This document shows positions 15,463 to 24,476 of a stretch of 64,000 nt of DNA, piece after piece. Both the position numbers and the translations under genes were made by a program. Positions within the stretch are counted from its first letter, which is position 1, and every line of letters begins with the position of its first letter. This DNA is from RI-153 sp963721725 (lineage in GTDB: Bacteria; Chloroflexota; Anaerolineae; Caldilineales; Caldilineaceae): assembly GCA_963721725.1 (NCBI GenBank), contig CAVRLX010000009.1, positions 626,494-690,493 on the forward strand, written 5' to 3'. Under the pieces are notes generated by a model. That model was given only the letters and a program-made list of their open reading frames with translations, made no database searches and had not been told where the DNA came from.

Positions 15463-17810
15463 TGGTTGTTCTCCTTTCTTGCCGCCTCCACCAACTCAAA
15501 GAGCCGGTTCGGGCTGAGCGGGATCTCGCGGATTTCCAGCCCGATGTCGCGGAAAGCGTCATCCAGCGCCTGGGCATAGAGCGCGCCCACAGGGATTGCA
15601 CCTGCCTCGCCCGCGCCTTTGACGCCCATGGGGTTGAGCGGTGAGGGCGTCTCCACATGGTCGCTCTCGATGTTGGGTACGTCTGTCGCCAGTGGCAGCA
15701 GGTAATCCATGAGCGAGGCGTTGAGCAGCGAGCCGTTCTCGGCAAAATGAAGCTGTTCGTAAAAAGCGTTGCCAATGCCCTGGGCCACGCCGCCCTGGAT
15801 CTGTCCGTCCAAAATCAACGGGTTGATCACCCGCCCGCAATCGTGGACCACCACATATTTTTTGATTTCGATCATCATTGTGTCGGGATCAACCTCGATG
15901 ATCATGGCATGGACGCCCGATGCTGTGGCTCCGCGTTCAGGGCCGAAATACTCGGTGGCTTCCAGCCCTGGCTCTGTCCCCGGTTTCACCGCCCCGCGCA
16001 GGGGATTGGCAGCTCTCGCTAACTCTCCCAACGGAATCGCACTGTCCGGCACGCCCTTCACTTGCACCGTGCCGTCGACCAGTTCCAGATCTTCCTCGGC
16101 CACTTCCAGCCGTTCGCCCGCCATCTTCAGGATTTTCTGGCGCACCTTGAGCGCCGCAGCGTGAATGGCATTTCCCGCCACCACTGCGCCGCGGCTGGCG
16201 AAGGTTCCCGCTCCCCAATAAAAGAGATCGGTGTCACCAGTGACCACGTTGATGTTGTGAATGTCCACGCCGATCTGCTCGGCCACCACCTGGGCAAAGA
16301 TGTAAAATGTCCCTGGCCCTGTGTCCCCACGCCCGTCACTACGCTGACCTTGCCGCCCGCTTCCACGGTGACCCGTGCGCCTTCGTAGGGGCCAATGCCT
16401 GTGCCTTCGATGTAGTAGACCACGCCGATGCCGGTGCGTTTGCCCTCGGCGCGCAGCCGGGGCTGCTCTTCGCGGATGAAACGCTCGTAGTCAATGATCT
16501 CCAGCGCACGGCTAAGGGCTGGCTCGTAGTTGCCGCTGTCGTAGATCAGCGGCGCAAAATCTTGATAGATGATCTCGTTGTTAAAGGGAAACTGTTCGGG
16601 CGGAATAAAGTTTTTGCGCCGAATTTCCGTGCGATCAAGGCCCAGTTGCTTGGCGGCAATATCGAACAAGCGCTCCATCACAAAGACGCCGTGTTGGCGG
16701 CCCGCGCCACGATAGGGCGTGACAATCGGCTTGTTGGTGAAAATCGCCGTGAATTCAGAATAATAGTGAGGCACGTTGTACGGCCCCAGCAGCGTACACT
16801 GGCTGTTCAGCGGCACGGTCAGGCCATAGGGCGCATACGCGCCGGCGTCGTGGAGAAAAACATCGCGCACGCCCAGAATTTTGCCGTCACGGCTGAGGGC
16901 GATCTCGGCCTCGTGGATTTGGCCGCGCTCTTGGGTGGTGGAGAAGAAATTTTCCTGGCGATCTTCGATCCACTTAATCGGGCGACCCAACTGCATCGAC
17001 ATCCAGGGCAGCAGCACCTCTTCGGGATAAAACATCATAATCTTGGGACCAAAGCCGCCGCCGATGAAAGGCGCAATGACACGCACTTGGTGCTCGGACA
17101 GACCCAACATCGCGGCCAGCCCGTTGCGGATGGCGATGGGCGCTTGTGTGGTATCCCAAATGGTCAGCTGGTCGCTTTTGTCGTCCCAGTGGGCCACAAT
17201 GCCGCGGTTCTCCATGGCCGCCGCCGTGCCGCGGTCATAGGCAAAGCGGCGCTGAATCACCACATCGGCGGCGGCAACAGCGCTATCCCAATCGCCTTTG
17301 GTCTGCACCACATGCGCGGTGAGATTCGTGCCCCAGATCATCATGAACTAGCGGGGCATTGTCGGCCAGTGCGGTCTCCAGATCCACCACGGCAGACAGT
17401 TGTTCATACTCGACGAAAATCTGATCGGCGGCATCCTCGGCAATGTAACGGCTCTCGGCCACTACCATTGCCACAGCTTCGCCAACGTGGCGCACTTTGC
17501 CTTTTGCCAGCGGAACTTGGGTGCGGGCATTGAAGACAATATCCTTCACTGGCGGCGGCGGCACCAGCAGCGGCCCTGGCTTCCAATAGTCGCCCAGATC
17601 GTCGGCGGTGTAGACGGCGATGACGCCGGGCATGGCGCGCGCCGTGGCGGTGTCGATGCCGAGAATGCGGGCATGGGCCAGATCGCTGCGCAGGAAAGCC
17701 ACATGCAGCATCCCCGGCAGATGCACATCATCGGTGAAGAGCGCCCGCCCGGTGAGCAGTCGCGGATCTTCGTTGCGTTTGATCGGTTGGCCGAAGTAGC
17801 GTGTGGTCAT
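15459..17810 (-). CDS. Molybdenum hydroxylase large subunit (form II CoxL/XdhA-like), two frame breaks
   Basis: About 783 aa after correction, the usual length. It is read now as three pieces (17810-17283, 17344-16127, 16289-15459). One G too many in GGGG at 17331-17334 and one T too few in the tract at 16304-16307 explain both breaks. N-terminal FGQPIKRNEDPRLLTG, then PYRGAGRQ in place of the AYRCSFR loop of true CO dehydrogenase, and the catalytic-Glu motif VKGAGEAGAIPVGALY. It should therefore bind molybdopterin cytosine dinucleotide and hydroxylate an aldehyde or N-heterocycle. Subunit genes for 2Fe-2S and FAD lie upstream in the same operon, separated by a membrane-protein gene. Confidence 0.9.
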
Positions 17811-17842
17811 GGCAGTCCAAAGTTAGGCCGAGATGGCCGAAA

Positions 17843-19058
17843 TCAATCACCTATGGGCAAAGGGTGTGCTGTTGATACCAAGTTTGCTGGTTCGGGTGAA
17901 CCATTGTTTTTGTATTTTTGCAGCCAACTGCCCGTGCCCTCGGCAATCCCGTGCAGGATCACACACACGGCAACGGTGACAAGTATCGTGATTGTATGGT
18001 CAGCAAAAGTGAAGCGGCGCAGATCGGGCAGCAGCAACAGTTGAATCGTGGGCAGCGCCACGACGACATAGCCCACGGTGAATGCAGCGGCTTCAGCCAG
18101 GGCACGGCGCAGCCCACTTTTTGAAACGCGCTGCGCTGTCAGATCCAACAGCACCGCACCCAGCAGAAAGACCAACGTCAACCGGGGCGGCCCGCCGCTG
18201 ACGACATCGGCAAATGCACTGACGCCGATCCGCCACGCGAAGAAGAGCAATGCTGTCACTGTGGCCGTCCACGGTTGGTTGACCAGCCGCCGGGCCAAAA
18301 TCAGCACAAAAAATGCAATTACCCCGATGAGCGTGGGGTAGAGCCAGATCGGGCGTTGTGCTACATAGCTGCCGACACGCCCAATTTCCCATTCCAAGAC
18401 GGCGATGAGATAAACTTCACTCAGCACCAACGCCAGAAAGAAAAGAACCAGCAGGTTTTTCCAATCTGTGGTTCTTGCCTCTTTGGCACGAGACTGGAGA
18501 AGTAGTCCAGCGGCAAAGAGCGGCGTTGAACTCGAAGCAATAATCAAAAAGATGTGCGGCGGACTCCAGGCCGTCAGGTCAATACCGAAAAGCTCATGCC
18601 AGATGGCATCGCCGGGAATGGAAAAGAGGCCATAACCGGCCGCCAACACCACGGCCCCCACATAGGGATTGCGCCGCACCCACTGCCGCGGATCACGTGC
18701 GCCAGCGCGGATGTTGGGCAAGGCCAGCGCCGCCAGCCCGCTGACCGCAACCACAAACGAGATTAGAAACCCGGCATAGAGCATCAGATGGGGCGGCCAC
18801 AGAAAATCTTCGCCACCGGGGATAATGCCGGTGACCACATGTTCACTGGCATCCCAATAGCCACCCACCGAGATCAATAGCGATCCCAGGCCAATGAGCA
18901 GAGCCAGCGTCAACCCCAATTGCGACGAGGCGGGTTGAGCCACAGCCCGGGGCGGCCTTCATAGACGAGGCATAGAGCCACCATGCCAGCGCTACAATCA
19001 CCCCAATCGCCAATCCAGAAAAAAGCAAGCCTTCGACAACCAGAGAATCTTCCATCAT
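17843..19058 (-). CDS. Unknown multi-pass membrane protein in the hydroxylase operon, one frame break
   Basis: About 404 aa after correction. The start is the ATG at 19058 behind a strong GGGGGAG site. The first TM (GLLFSGLAIGVIVALAWWLY) is then out of frame with the rest because of one extra base near the GGGG at 18949-18952; removing it joins SSMKAARAVAQPASS. About nine TM segments. Polar membrane-edge motifs stand out: GGYWDASEHV, PGGEDFLWPPHLMLY and GDAIWHELFGIDLTAWSPPHIF, with several His, Asp and Glu that could hold a metal, haem or quinone. I do not recognise the family. The position between the 2Fe-2S and Mo subunit genes suggests a membrane partner of the hydroxylase, which is inference. 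Confidence 0.75.
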
Positions 19059-19134
19059 TATCTCCCCCTAACTGGGCAAAGCTAGAACCAAAAAGATTTT
19101 GTAAGTGCGGATACGAAAGAACACAACTTATGCA

Positions 19135-19620
19135 CTACGCGGATGCTCGCATCAACTTCGCCCCCATTTGCACGGCCTCGACAATTTTTTGATAGCCCGT
19201 GCAGCGGCAGATATTGCCGGAGATCGCCTCGCGGATCTCCACCTCACTGGGATCAGGGTTTTCCTGCAAAAACGGGATCAGCGTCATCAAAATGCCCGGC
19301 GTGCAATAGCCACATTGCAGCCCGTGGGCTTCCCAAAAGCCTGTTTGCAACGGATGCATTTCCGCAGGTGTGGGACCAAGCGCTAACCCCTCCACAGTGG
19401 TGAGTTGCCGACCATTGGCCTGCACGGCAAAGATCAGACACGAGCGCACTGCTTCGCCGTCCATTAAGACTGTACACGCCCCGCAGACACCATGTTCACA
19501 GCCCACGTGTGTGCCGGTGAGATCCAGATCGTGGCGTAAAAAATCGCTGAGCAACAGCCGGGCTTCCACAGCGCGCGTATAGTCAGTGCTGTTAACGGTG
19601 AGGCTGATCATGTGATCCAA
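19135..19620 (-). CDS. Molybdenum hydroxylase small subunit, [2Fe-2S] protein (CoxS/XdhC-like)
   Basis: 161 aa, normal length. The plant-type 2Fe-2S cluster motif is CEHGVCGACTVLMDGEAVRSC and the second, helical cluster motif is CGYCTPG ... CRCTGYQ. It carries electrons from the molybdenum site to the FAD subunit in the cytoplasm. The FAD subunit gene lies 65 bp upstream, across a hairpin, and the membrane-protein gene is 76 bp downstream. Confidence 0.95.
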   Translation of the reverse strand: MDHMISLTVNSTDYTRAVEARLLLSDFLRHDLDLTGTHVGCEHGVCGACTVLMDGEAVRSCLIFAVQANGRQLTTVEGLALGPTPAEMHPLQTGFWEAHGLQCGYCTPGILMTLIPFLQENPDPSEVEIREAISGNICRCTGYQKIVEAVQMGAKLMRASA

Positions 19621-19647
19621 AGTGGTTTCTCCTGATATTGGGCATCA

Positions 19648-19700
19648 GGTATTGGGGATTAGAGACTGGGGACTCTCCCCAGCCTCTAATCCCCAATACC
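19648..19700. repeat. 25-bp-arm inverted repeat overlapping a stop codon
   Basis: Arms 19648-19672 and 19676-19700 pair over 25 bp with one G-T type mismatch and a 3-nt loop. The right arm contains the stop codon (19686-19688) of the FAD subunit. Built from the same GGGGATTAGAG/CTCTAATCCCC words as other intergenic repeats here. It may damp transcription between the FAD and 2Fe-2S subunit genes. Confidence 0.85.
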
Positions 19701-20570
19701 CTCCTTCGCTCTCTCCGCCGCTCGCGCCAACACCCGTTCCCCCACTACCCGCGCCAGGTGACGGCGATAGTTTGCGCTGGCGTGAATGTCGCCTACCGGG
19801 TCAATATCGTTTTCAGCGGCAATGGCTGCGGCTGCGCGAATGGACTCGGCGCTGGGAATTTCGCCAATCAGCGCAGATTGCGCGCCGTGGGCAACTGTTG
19901 GCCCTTCGCCCACGCTCAAATAGACCAACTTCACGCGTCGACAGCGCCCCGCCTCGTCCAGCGTGATCAGCGCCGCCGCCCCAGCCATGGCGTAATTGCC
20001 GTGCTGGCGGGCGATCTCGTCAAAGGCGTAGCCTGTGCCCGGCGACATGCTGGGAAAGGCGGTTTCCACCAATAACTCTGCGGGTTGCAGATCTGTGGCA
20101 AAGAGACCCACATAGAAATCTGCCGCATCAGTCCAGCGCTCGCCATTGGCGCTGCGGATGCGAAACCGCGCCTCTAATGCCACGGCCAGCGTAGGCAACT
20201 CGGCGGCGGGATCGGCGTGGGCCAGACTGCCGCCCACGGTGCCGCGGTTGCGGATCTGCGGGTGGGCAATGTGCGGCATCGTCTCCGTGATCAGCGGCGC
20301 ACGCTGGCGCACCACGTCGCTGCGTTCCAGCGCCCGTTGCCGGGTCATGGCTCCCACGCTAAACCCGCTCGCTGCTGGGCGAATGTAGGTCAGTTCATCA
20401 ATCTCATTAAGATCGACCAGCACAGCCGGTTGGGCCAGCCGAAAATTCATCGTCGGCACCAAACTTTGCCCCCCCGCCAACGGCTTGGCATCCCAGCCGT
20501 GTTCGGCCAGCAAAGCCAGGGCTTCGTCGATTGTGTGCGGTGCAAAGTAGCGAAAAGGAGCCGGTTTCAT
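19686..20570 (-). CDS. Molybdenum hydroxylase medium subunit, FAD-binding (CoxM-like)
   Basis: 294 aa from the ATG at 20570 (MKPAPFRYFAPHTIDEAL), preceded by AAGGA; the open frame to 20666 is upstream sequence. FAD-binding motifs AGGQSLVPTMNFRLAQP and IRNRGTVGGSLAHADPAAE are both complete. It takes electrons from the 2Fe-2S subunit and passes them to the final acceptor. First gene of the hydroxylase operon. The last residues (EGIGD) and the stop lie in the right arm of the 19648-19700 hairpin. Confidence 0.94.
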   Translation of the reverse strand: MKPAPFRYFAPHTIDEALALLAEHGWDAKPLAGGQSLVPTMNFRLAQPAVLVDLNEIDELTYIRPAASGFSVGAMTRQRALERSDVVRQRAPLITETMPHIAHPQIRNRGTVGGSLAHADPAAELPTLAVALEARFRIRSANGERWTDAADFYVGLFATDLQPAELLVETAFPSMSPGTGYAFDEIARQHGNYAMAGAAALITLDEAGRCRRVKLVYLSVGEGPTVAHGAQSALIGEIPSAESIRAAAAIAAENDIDPVGDIHASANYRRHLARVVGERVLARAAERAKEGIGD

Positions 20571-20825
20571 GAACCATCCTTGCGTGGAGAAAAAGCCAGG
20601 CAGCGTGTACGGGAGAGTAGGCTCGGCAGATGCAAGATCTGCTTCCCTGTTAGAGAGTATACTCAATGCCGTTGGGAATTTCCAAACAAGATAATTTCAC
20701 GAGAGAAATTCTTCGGGCAGAGAGGCGCTTTTTGGCACTTTCAGTCAACATGGTAAACTTTGCTCAACTGGAGCGTGGCCTGTATGGTCATCAATCACCC
20801 ACTATCGATCCCTCAGGAGATCCGC

Positions 20826-21701
20826 ATGGCGATAAACCGTACCCTTTTGGGCGTTTTTGCCCACCCCGATGATGAAAGTTTTGGCCCCGGCGGCACACTG
20901 GCAAAGTATGCTGCCGAGGGCGCCGCTGTGCATGTGATCATTGCCACCGATGGCGATGCTGGCTCGGTGGAGACAAGCCACCAGCGCAAGCAAGATCGGT
21001 CGCTGGCTCAGGAGCGCCAAGAAGAGCTGGCGGCGGCTGCCCTGGCTCTCAACCTGACCACGATTACCAACTTACCCTATCGCGACAGCGGCATGCGTGG
21101 CTCCGCGGACAACGAGCACCCGCGCTCGCTGGTCAGCCAGCCAGTGGACCAACTCACCGCCGAGTTGGTGGGCTACATACGCCGTCTGCGCCCGCAGGTG
21201 ATTCTCACCCATGATCCCTTTGGCAACTACGGCCACCCCGATCACATTCGCCTGTGCGAAGCGGTGACGGCGGCCTTTTATTTGGCGGGTGATGGCGGCT
21301 ATACAGGCGACAATGGGAACGGCGCAGCGGCTCCCTATGCGCCGCAAAAACTTTATTACACCACCTTCGACAAGACCATTCTGCGCTGGGCCGTGTGGAT
21401 TATGAACATTTTGGGCAAAAACCCACGCGAGATAGGGCGCAACCGTGACATCAATCTGGAGGAGATCGCCGGGTGGCACACGCCGCTGCATTCGCGCATT
21501 GACATTGCGCCGTATATGGCGCACAAAGAGCGCGCCAGCCGTGCCCACGCCAGCCAATATGGAGGGGGACCGGCCTTTTTGCGTATCTTCCCGGGTTTTA
21601 TTCGTCAACAAGTGATGGGCAACGAGACATTCATGCGCGCCTATCCGGCTTTCACCGAGCGGCGTGTGGAAAGTGATCTCTTTGCCGGGGTGGAGCGCTA
21701 A
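20826..21701 (+). CDS. PIG-L/LmbE family deacetylase
   Basis: 291 aa. The start is the ATG at 20826, eight bases after AGGAG; the frame is open further upstream without a better site. The zinc-site motif AHPDDESFGPGGTLA is near the N-terminus and GHPDHIRLCEAV provides the second His. The family removes N-acetyl groups from amino sugars (mycothiol, bacillithiol and GPI-like pathways) or acts on other amides. It is divergently transcribed from the hydroxylase operon, with about 250 bp between starts. The exact substrate is unknown; bacillithiol BshB-type activity is one option. Confidence 0.88.
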   Translation: MAINRTLLGVFAHPDDESFGPGGTLAKYAAEGAAVHVIIATDGDAGSVETSHQRKQDRSLAQERQEELAAAALALNLTTITNLPYRDSGMRGSADNEHPRSLVSQPVDQLTAELVGYIRRLRPQVILTHDPFGNYGHPDHIRLCEAVTAAFYLAGDGGYTGDNGNGAAAPYAPQKLYYTTFDKTILRWAVWIMNILGKNPREIGRNRDINLEEIAGWHTPLHSRIDIAPYMAHKERASRAHASQYGGGPAFLRIFPGFIRQQVMGNETFMRAYPAFTERRVESDLFAGVER

Positions 21702-21821
21702 GCCAAGCTCGCTCAGCGTACATCTCAGAGCGGGGACAAGGGTCAGCATTCCGGGATGGACCGGGTGATGAGCGTCTAGCGCGTGCGATTCTGATCCATT
21801 TTCGGAATGTTTCGACCCTTA

Positions 21822-21850
21822 TTGACAATCGCGGGAAGAGGGGGTACTAT
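21822..21850 (+). promoter_or_regulatory. Sigma-70-type promoter for thioredoxin
   Basis: TTGACA (21822-21827), 17-bp spacer, TACTAT (21845-21850). It lies about 143 bp before the trxA start, leaving a leader of roughly 135 nt in which I see no recognisable riboswitch. Confidence 0.75.
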
Positions 21851-21992
21851 GTTTTTTGTAGTTGAATTTACATCCATGTTGATAGTACTCCGCTACACTG
21901 TATTCATATCAAGGGTGTGTCTGGAAGAAACCATGCTACGCTCTGTGTGAACAAATAAGTTTATAACCAATAGATCGTTTATGGAGGATAGA

Positions 21993-22319
21993 ATGGGTAA
22001 TACTGTAAAAGTAACCGATGCGACTTTTGAAGAAAAGGTTGTCAACTCTGCTACACCTGTCCTGGTTGACTTTTGGGCGGCGTGGTGTGGCCCTTGCAAG
22101 ATGATTGCTCCGGTGCTGGAGGAGCTTTCGGCTGAACTGGGCGACAAACTGGTGATCGGCAAGCTGGACGTAGACGAGAACCAGAGCACAGCCATGGCCT
22201 TTGGCGTCATGAGCATCCCCACGCTGATGCTCTTCAAGGGTGGTGAACCCGTGGCGACGATGGTTGGCTTCCAGCCTAAGGAACAGTTGAAGAACAAGCT
22301 AAAGCCGCACCTGGCCTAA
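21993..22319 (+). CDS. trxA: Thioredoxin
   Basis: 108 aa, full length. Active site WCGPCK, cis-Pro motif SIPTLMLFKGG and the C-terminal GFQPKEQL helix are all present. The ATG at 21993 is used because GGAGG lies 7 nt upstream, while the ATG at 21981 contains that site. It reduces disulphides in cytoplasmic proteins. Monocistronic between a consensus promoter and a strong terminator. Confidence 0.96.
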   Translation: MGNTVKVTDATFEEKVVNSATPVLVDFWAAWCGPCKMIAPVLEELSAELGDKLVIGKLDVDENQSTAMAFGVMSIPTLMLFKGGEPVATMVGFQPKEQLKNKLKPHLA

Positions 22320-22339
22320 GCTTCGCAGAGAAATACGAG

Positions 22340-22369
22340 ATCCCCGCTCTATATGGAGCGGGGATTTTT
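22340..22369 (+). terminator. Intrinsic terminator after trxA
   Basis: ATCCCCGCTC / TATATG / GAGCGGGGAT followed by TTTTG: a 10-bp stem, GC-rich, with a U-tract. Confidence 0.92.
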
Positions 22370-22449
22370 GTTTGTGGTGCAATTGCCCCGGTGATAGAAT
22401 AGTTCCCTACGCTTCCCCACCCCCCATAACATACCAGGGAGAGAATAGT

Positions 22450-23820
22450 ATGGCGCTCAAGAAGATCGTCCTGTCCGAAACCGATATGCCCACCCATTGG
22501 TACAACATTAACGCCGATCTGCCTGCGGCGGGGATTCAACTGCCGCCGCCGCTGCACCCCGGCACCGGCCAGCCCATCGGCCCGGCAGATCTGGCTCCGC
22601 TCTTTCCCATGGAGTTGATCAAACAAGAGGTGAGCAGCGAACGCTATATTGAGATTCCCGACGAGGTGCAGTCGATCTATCGGCTGTGGCGACCCACGCC
22701 GTTAATCCGCGCCTTTGAATGGGAGAAAGCGCTGGATACCCCGGCGCGCATCTATTACAAATATGAAGGCGGCAGCCCATCGGGCAGCCATAAGACCAAT
22801 ACCGCCGTGCCACAGGCCTATTACAACAAACAAGAGGGCGTCAAACGGCTCTCCACCGAGACCGGCGCGGGACAGTGGGGCAGCGCGCTTAGCTTTGCCT
22901 GTCAGATCTTTGGGCTAGAATGCAAGGTCTACATGGTGCGCGTGAGCTATGAGCAAAAACCCTATCGCAAGGTCTTGATGGAGACCTGGGGAGCAAAGGT
23001 TGTGCCCAGCCCCAGCCCCGATACCAACGCCGGACGCTCGATTTTGGCCCAAGATCCCGACAGCACGGGCAGCCTGGGCATTGCCATCTCCGAAGCTGTG
23101 GAAGATGCTGCCAGCCGCGACGATACCAAATATGCGCTGGGCAGCGTGTTGAACCATGTGCTGCTTCACCAAACTGTGATCGGCCAAGAGGTGATCAAAC
23201 AATTGGAAGTGGCCGGGGCGGATTGGCCTGATGTGATTGTGGGCTGCACGGGCGGCGGCAGTAACTTTGGCGGCTTCGCCTTCCCCTTCTTCCACGAACA
23301 GATCGCCAATGGACGCAAGACGCGCATCTTGGCTGTGGAACCCTCCGCCGCGCCCAGCCTGACACGGGGCGTTTATAGCTATGATTTTGGCGATACGGCG
23401 CAAATGACGCCATTGCTCAAAATGCACACGCTCGGCCACGACTTTGTCCCCGCGCCCATCCACGCTGGCGGGCTGCGCTATCACGGCATGAGCGCACAGG
23501 TGAGCGCGCTGAAAGATGCCGATTTAATCGAGGCCGTGAATGTGCAACAGCGCGCCATCTTTGAGGCGGCCATTAGCTTTACGCGCGCCGAGGGCATCCT
23601 GCCCGCGCCGGAACCCAGCCATGCCATTTGGGGGGCCATGCAAGAGGCGCTGCGCTGCAAAGAGAGCGGCGCAGCCAAAACCATCGTCTTTAATTTATGC
23701 GGTCACGGACACTTTGATCTCGCCGCTTATGAAGCGTACACCAGCGGCAAGCTAGAGGATTACGAATACCCCGCCGAGGCGATTCAGCGCAGTTTGGCGA
23801 AGTTGCCTCAAGTTGGATAA
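22450..23820 (+). CDS. trpB: Tryptophan synthase beta chain, TrpB2 type
   Basis: 456 aa, longer than TrpB1 (about 400) as expected of TrpB2. The ATG at 22450 follows GGGAGA. PLP-lysine motif GSPSGSHKTN, phosphate loop CTGGGSNFGG and C-terminal NLCGHGHFDLAAYEAY. It makes tryptophan from indole and serine, or salvages indole. No trpA is next to it, which fits TrpB2, an enzyme that often acts alone or with a distant alpha chain. Followed by a 23-bp-stem hairpin. Confidence 0.94.
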   Translation: MALKKIVLSETDMPTHWYNINADLPAAGIQLPPPLHPGTGQPIGPADLAPLFPMELIKQEVSSERYIEIPDEVQSIYRLWRPTPLIRAFEWEKALDTPARIYYKYEGGSPSGSHKTNTAVPQAYYNKQEGVKRLSTETGAGQWGSALSFACQIFGLECKVYMVRVSYEQKPYRKVLMETWGAKVVPSPSPDTNAGRSILAQDPDSTGSLGIAISEAVEDAASRDDTKYALGSVLNHVLLHQTVIGQEVIKQLEVAGADWPDVIVGCTGGGSNFGGFAFPFFHEQIANGRKTRILAVEPSAAPSLTRGVYSYDFGDTAQMTPLLKMHTLGHDFVPAPIHAGGLRYHGMSAQVSALKDADLIEAVNVQQRAIFEAAISFTRAEGILPAPEPSHAIWGAMQEALRCKESGAAKTIVFNLCGHGHFDLAAYEAYTSGKLEDYEYPAEAIQRSLAKLPQVG

Positions 23821-23864
23821 GGTGCATGAAGAGGGGCGTCTGCTTTTTGTAAACATGGATTTTG

Positions 23865-23925
23865 TAAACGCGGATGGAGAGGAACACGGATAAACGCAAT
23901 CTGTGTTCCTCTCCATCCGCGTTTA
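23865..23925. terminator. 23-bp perfect-stem hairpin between convergent trpB and yciH
   Basis: Arms 23865-23887 and 23903-23925 are perfectly complementary, with a 15-nt loop. It sits between two convergent genes and could stop both transcripts. The stem word CGCGGATGGAGAGGAAC suggests a mobile intergenic hairpin rather than a plain terminator, as there is no U-tract. Confidence 0.7.
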
Positions 23926-23931
23926 TGAATC

Positions 23932-24297
23932 TTAACCGCCTGCCTTCTTTGCGGTATACCCCAACTCGATGAGCAACGCCACCACGTTATCGCGCTGATC
24001 CCCTTGAATCTCCAATGTATCCCCTTTCATCGCGCCGCCTGTGCCCAGCTTGTTTTTGAGGTGCTTGAGCAGCGCCTCTTTGCCAATCGCCGGACTCAGC
24101 ACGCCGTCAAGCACAGAGACAGTTTTGCCGCCGCGCCCTTTGCGTTCCAGGCGCACGCGCACAGGCTGTTGACCTTGAATGGCGAAAGGCGCAGCCGGGT
24201 TCTTGGGCAGCGTGGGGGTGGATACCGCTGGTTCGGGGTCCGGGTCTGTGGAATAGACTACCGGATTCTGTTCTGAAGATTTTTTTGAGGATCGCAT
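23932..24297 (-). CDS. yciH: SUI1/eIF1-like translation factor YciH
   Basis: 121 aa. The N-terminal 45 residues are a low-complexity Pro/Ser linker. The C-terminal SUI1 domain carries ERKGRGGKTVSVLDGV, LGTGGAMKGDTLEIQGDQRD and a final LIELGYTAKKAGG. Homologues bind the small ribosomal subunit and can influence start-codon choice. In bacteria the role is minor or stress-linked. Flanked on both sides by hairpins. Confidence 0.92.
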   Translation of the reverse strand: MRSSKKSSEQNPVVYSTDPDPEPAVSTPTLPKNPAAPFAIQGQQPVRVRLERKGRGGKTVSVLDGVLSPAIGKEALLKHLKNKLGTGGAMKGDTLEIQGDQRDNVVALLIELGYTAKKAGG

Positions 24298-24336
24298 GGC
24301 TTATCGGGTTTCCTTTGAATTTAAGCAGAACCAAAG

Positions 24337-24400
24337 AGTTTTTGTACACAGATTTCACAGCGTAAATCTGTAGCATCGGCGCAATCTGCGTACAAAAACT
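24337..24400. repeat. Inverted repeat upstream of yciH
   Basis: Outer arms 24337-24354 and 24383-24400 pair over 18 bp with one mismatch; an inner CAGATTT...AAATCTG pairing adds a second possible stem. It lies in the yciH leader on the minus strand. Confidence 0.75.
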
Positions 24401-24476
24401 TCTTAGAATCACTCAGGAATGGGGGGATTCTGGAATCCCTTCATCTCCCGATCTCCTAATCGCTAATCACAAGTCA

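Noticed and set aside
15459..17810. Aerobic CO dehydrogenase (form I)
   Set aside because: The active-site loop reads PYRGAGR rather than AYRCSFR.
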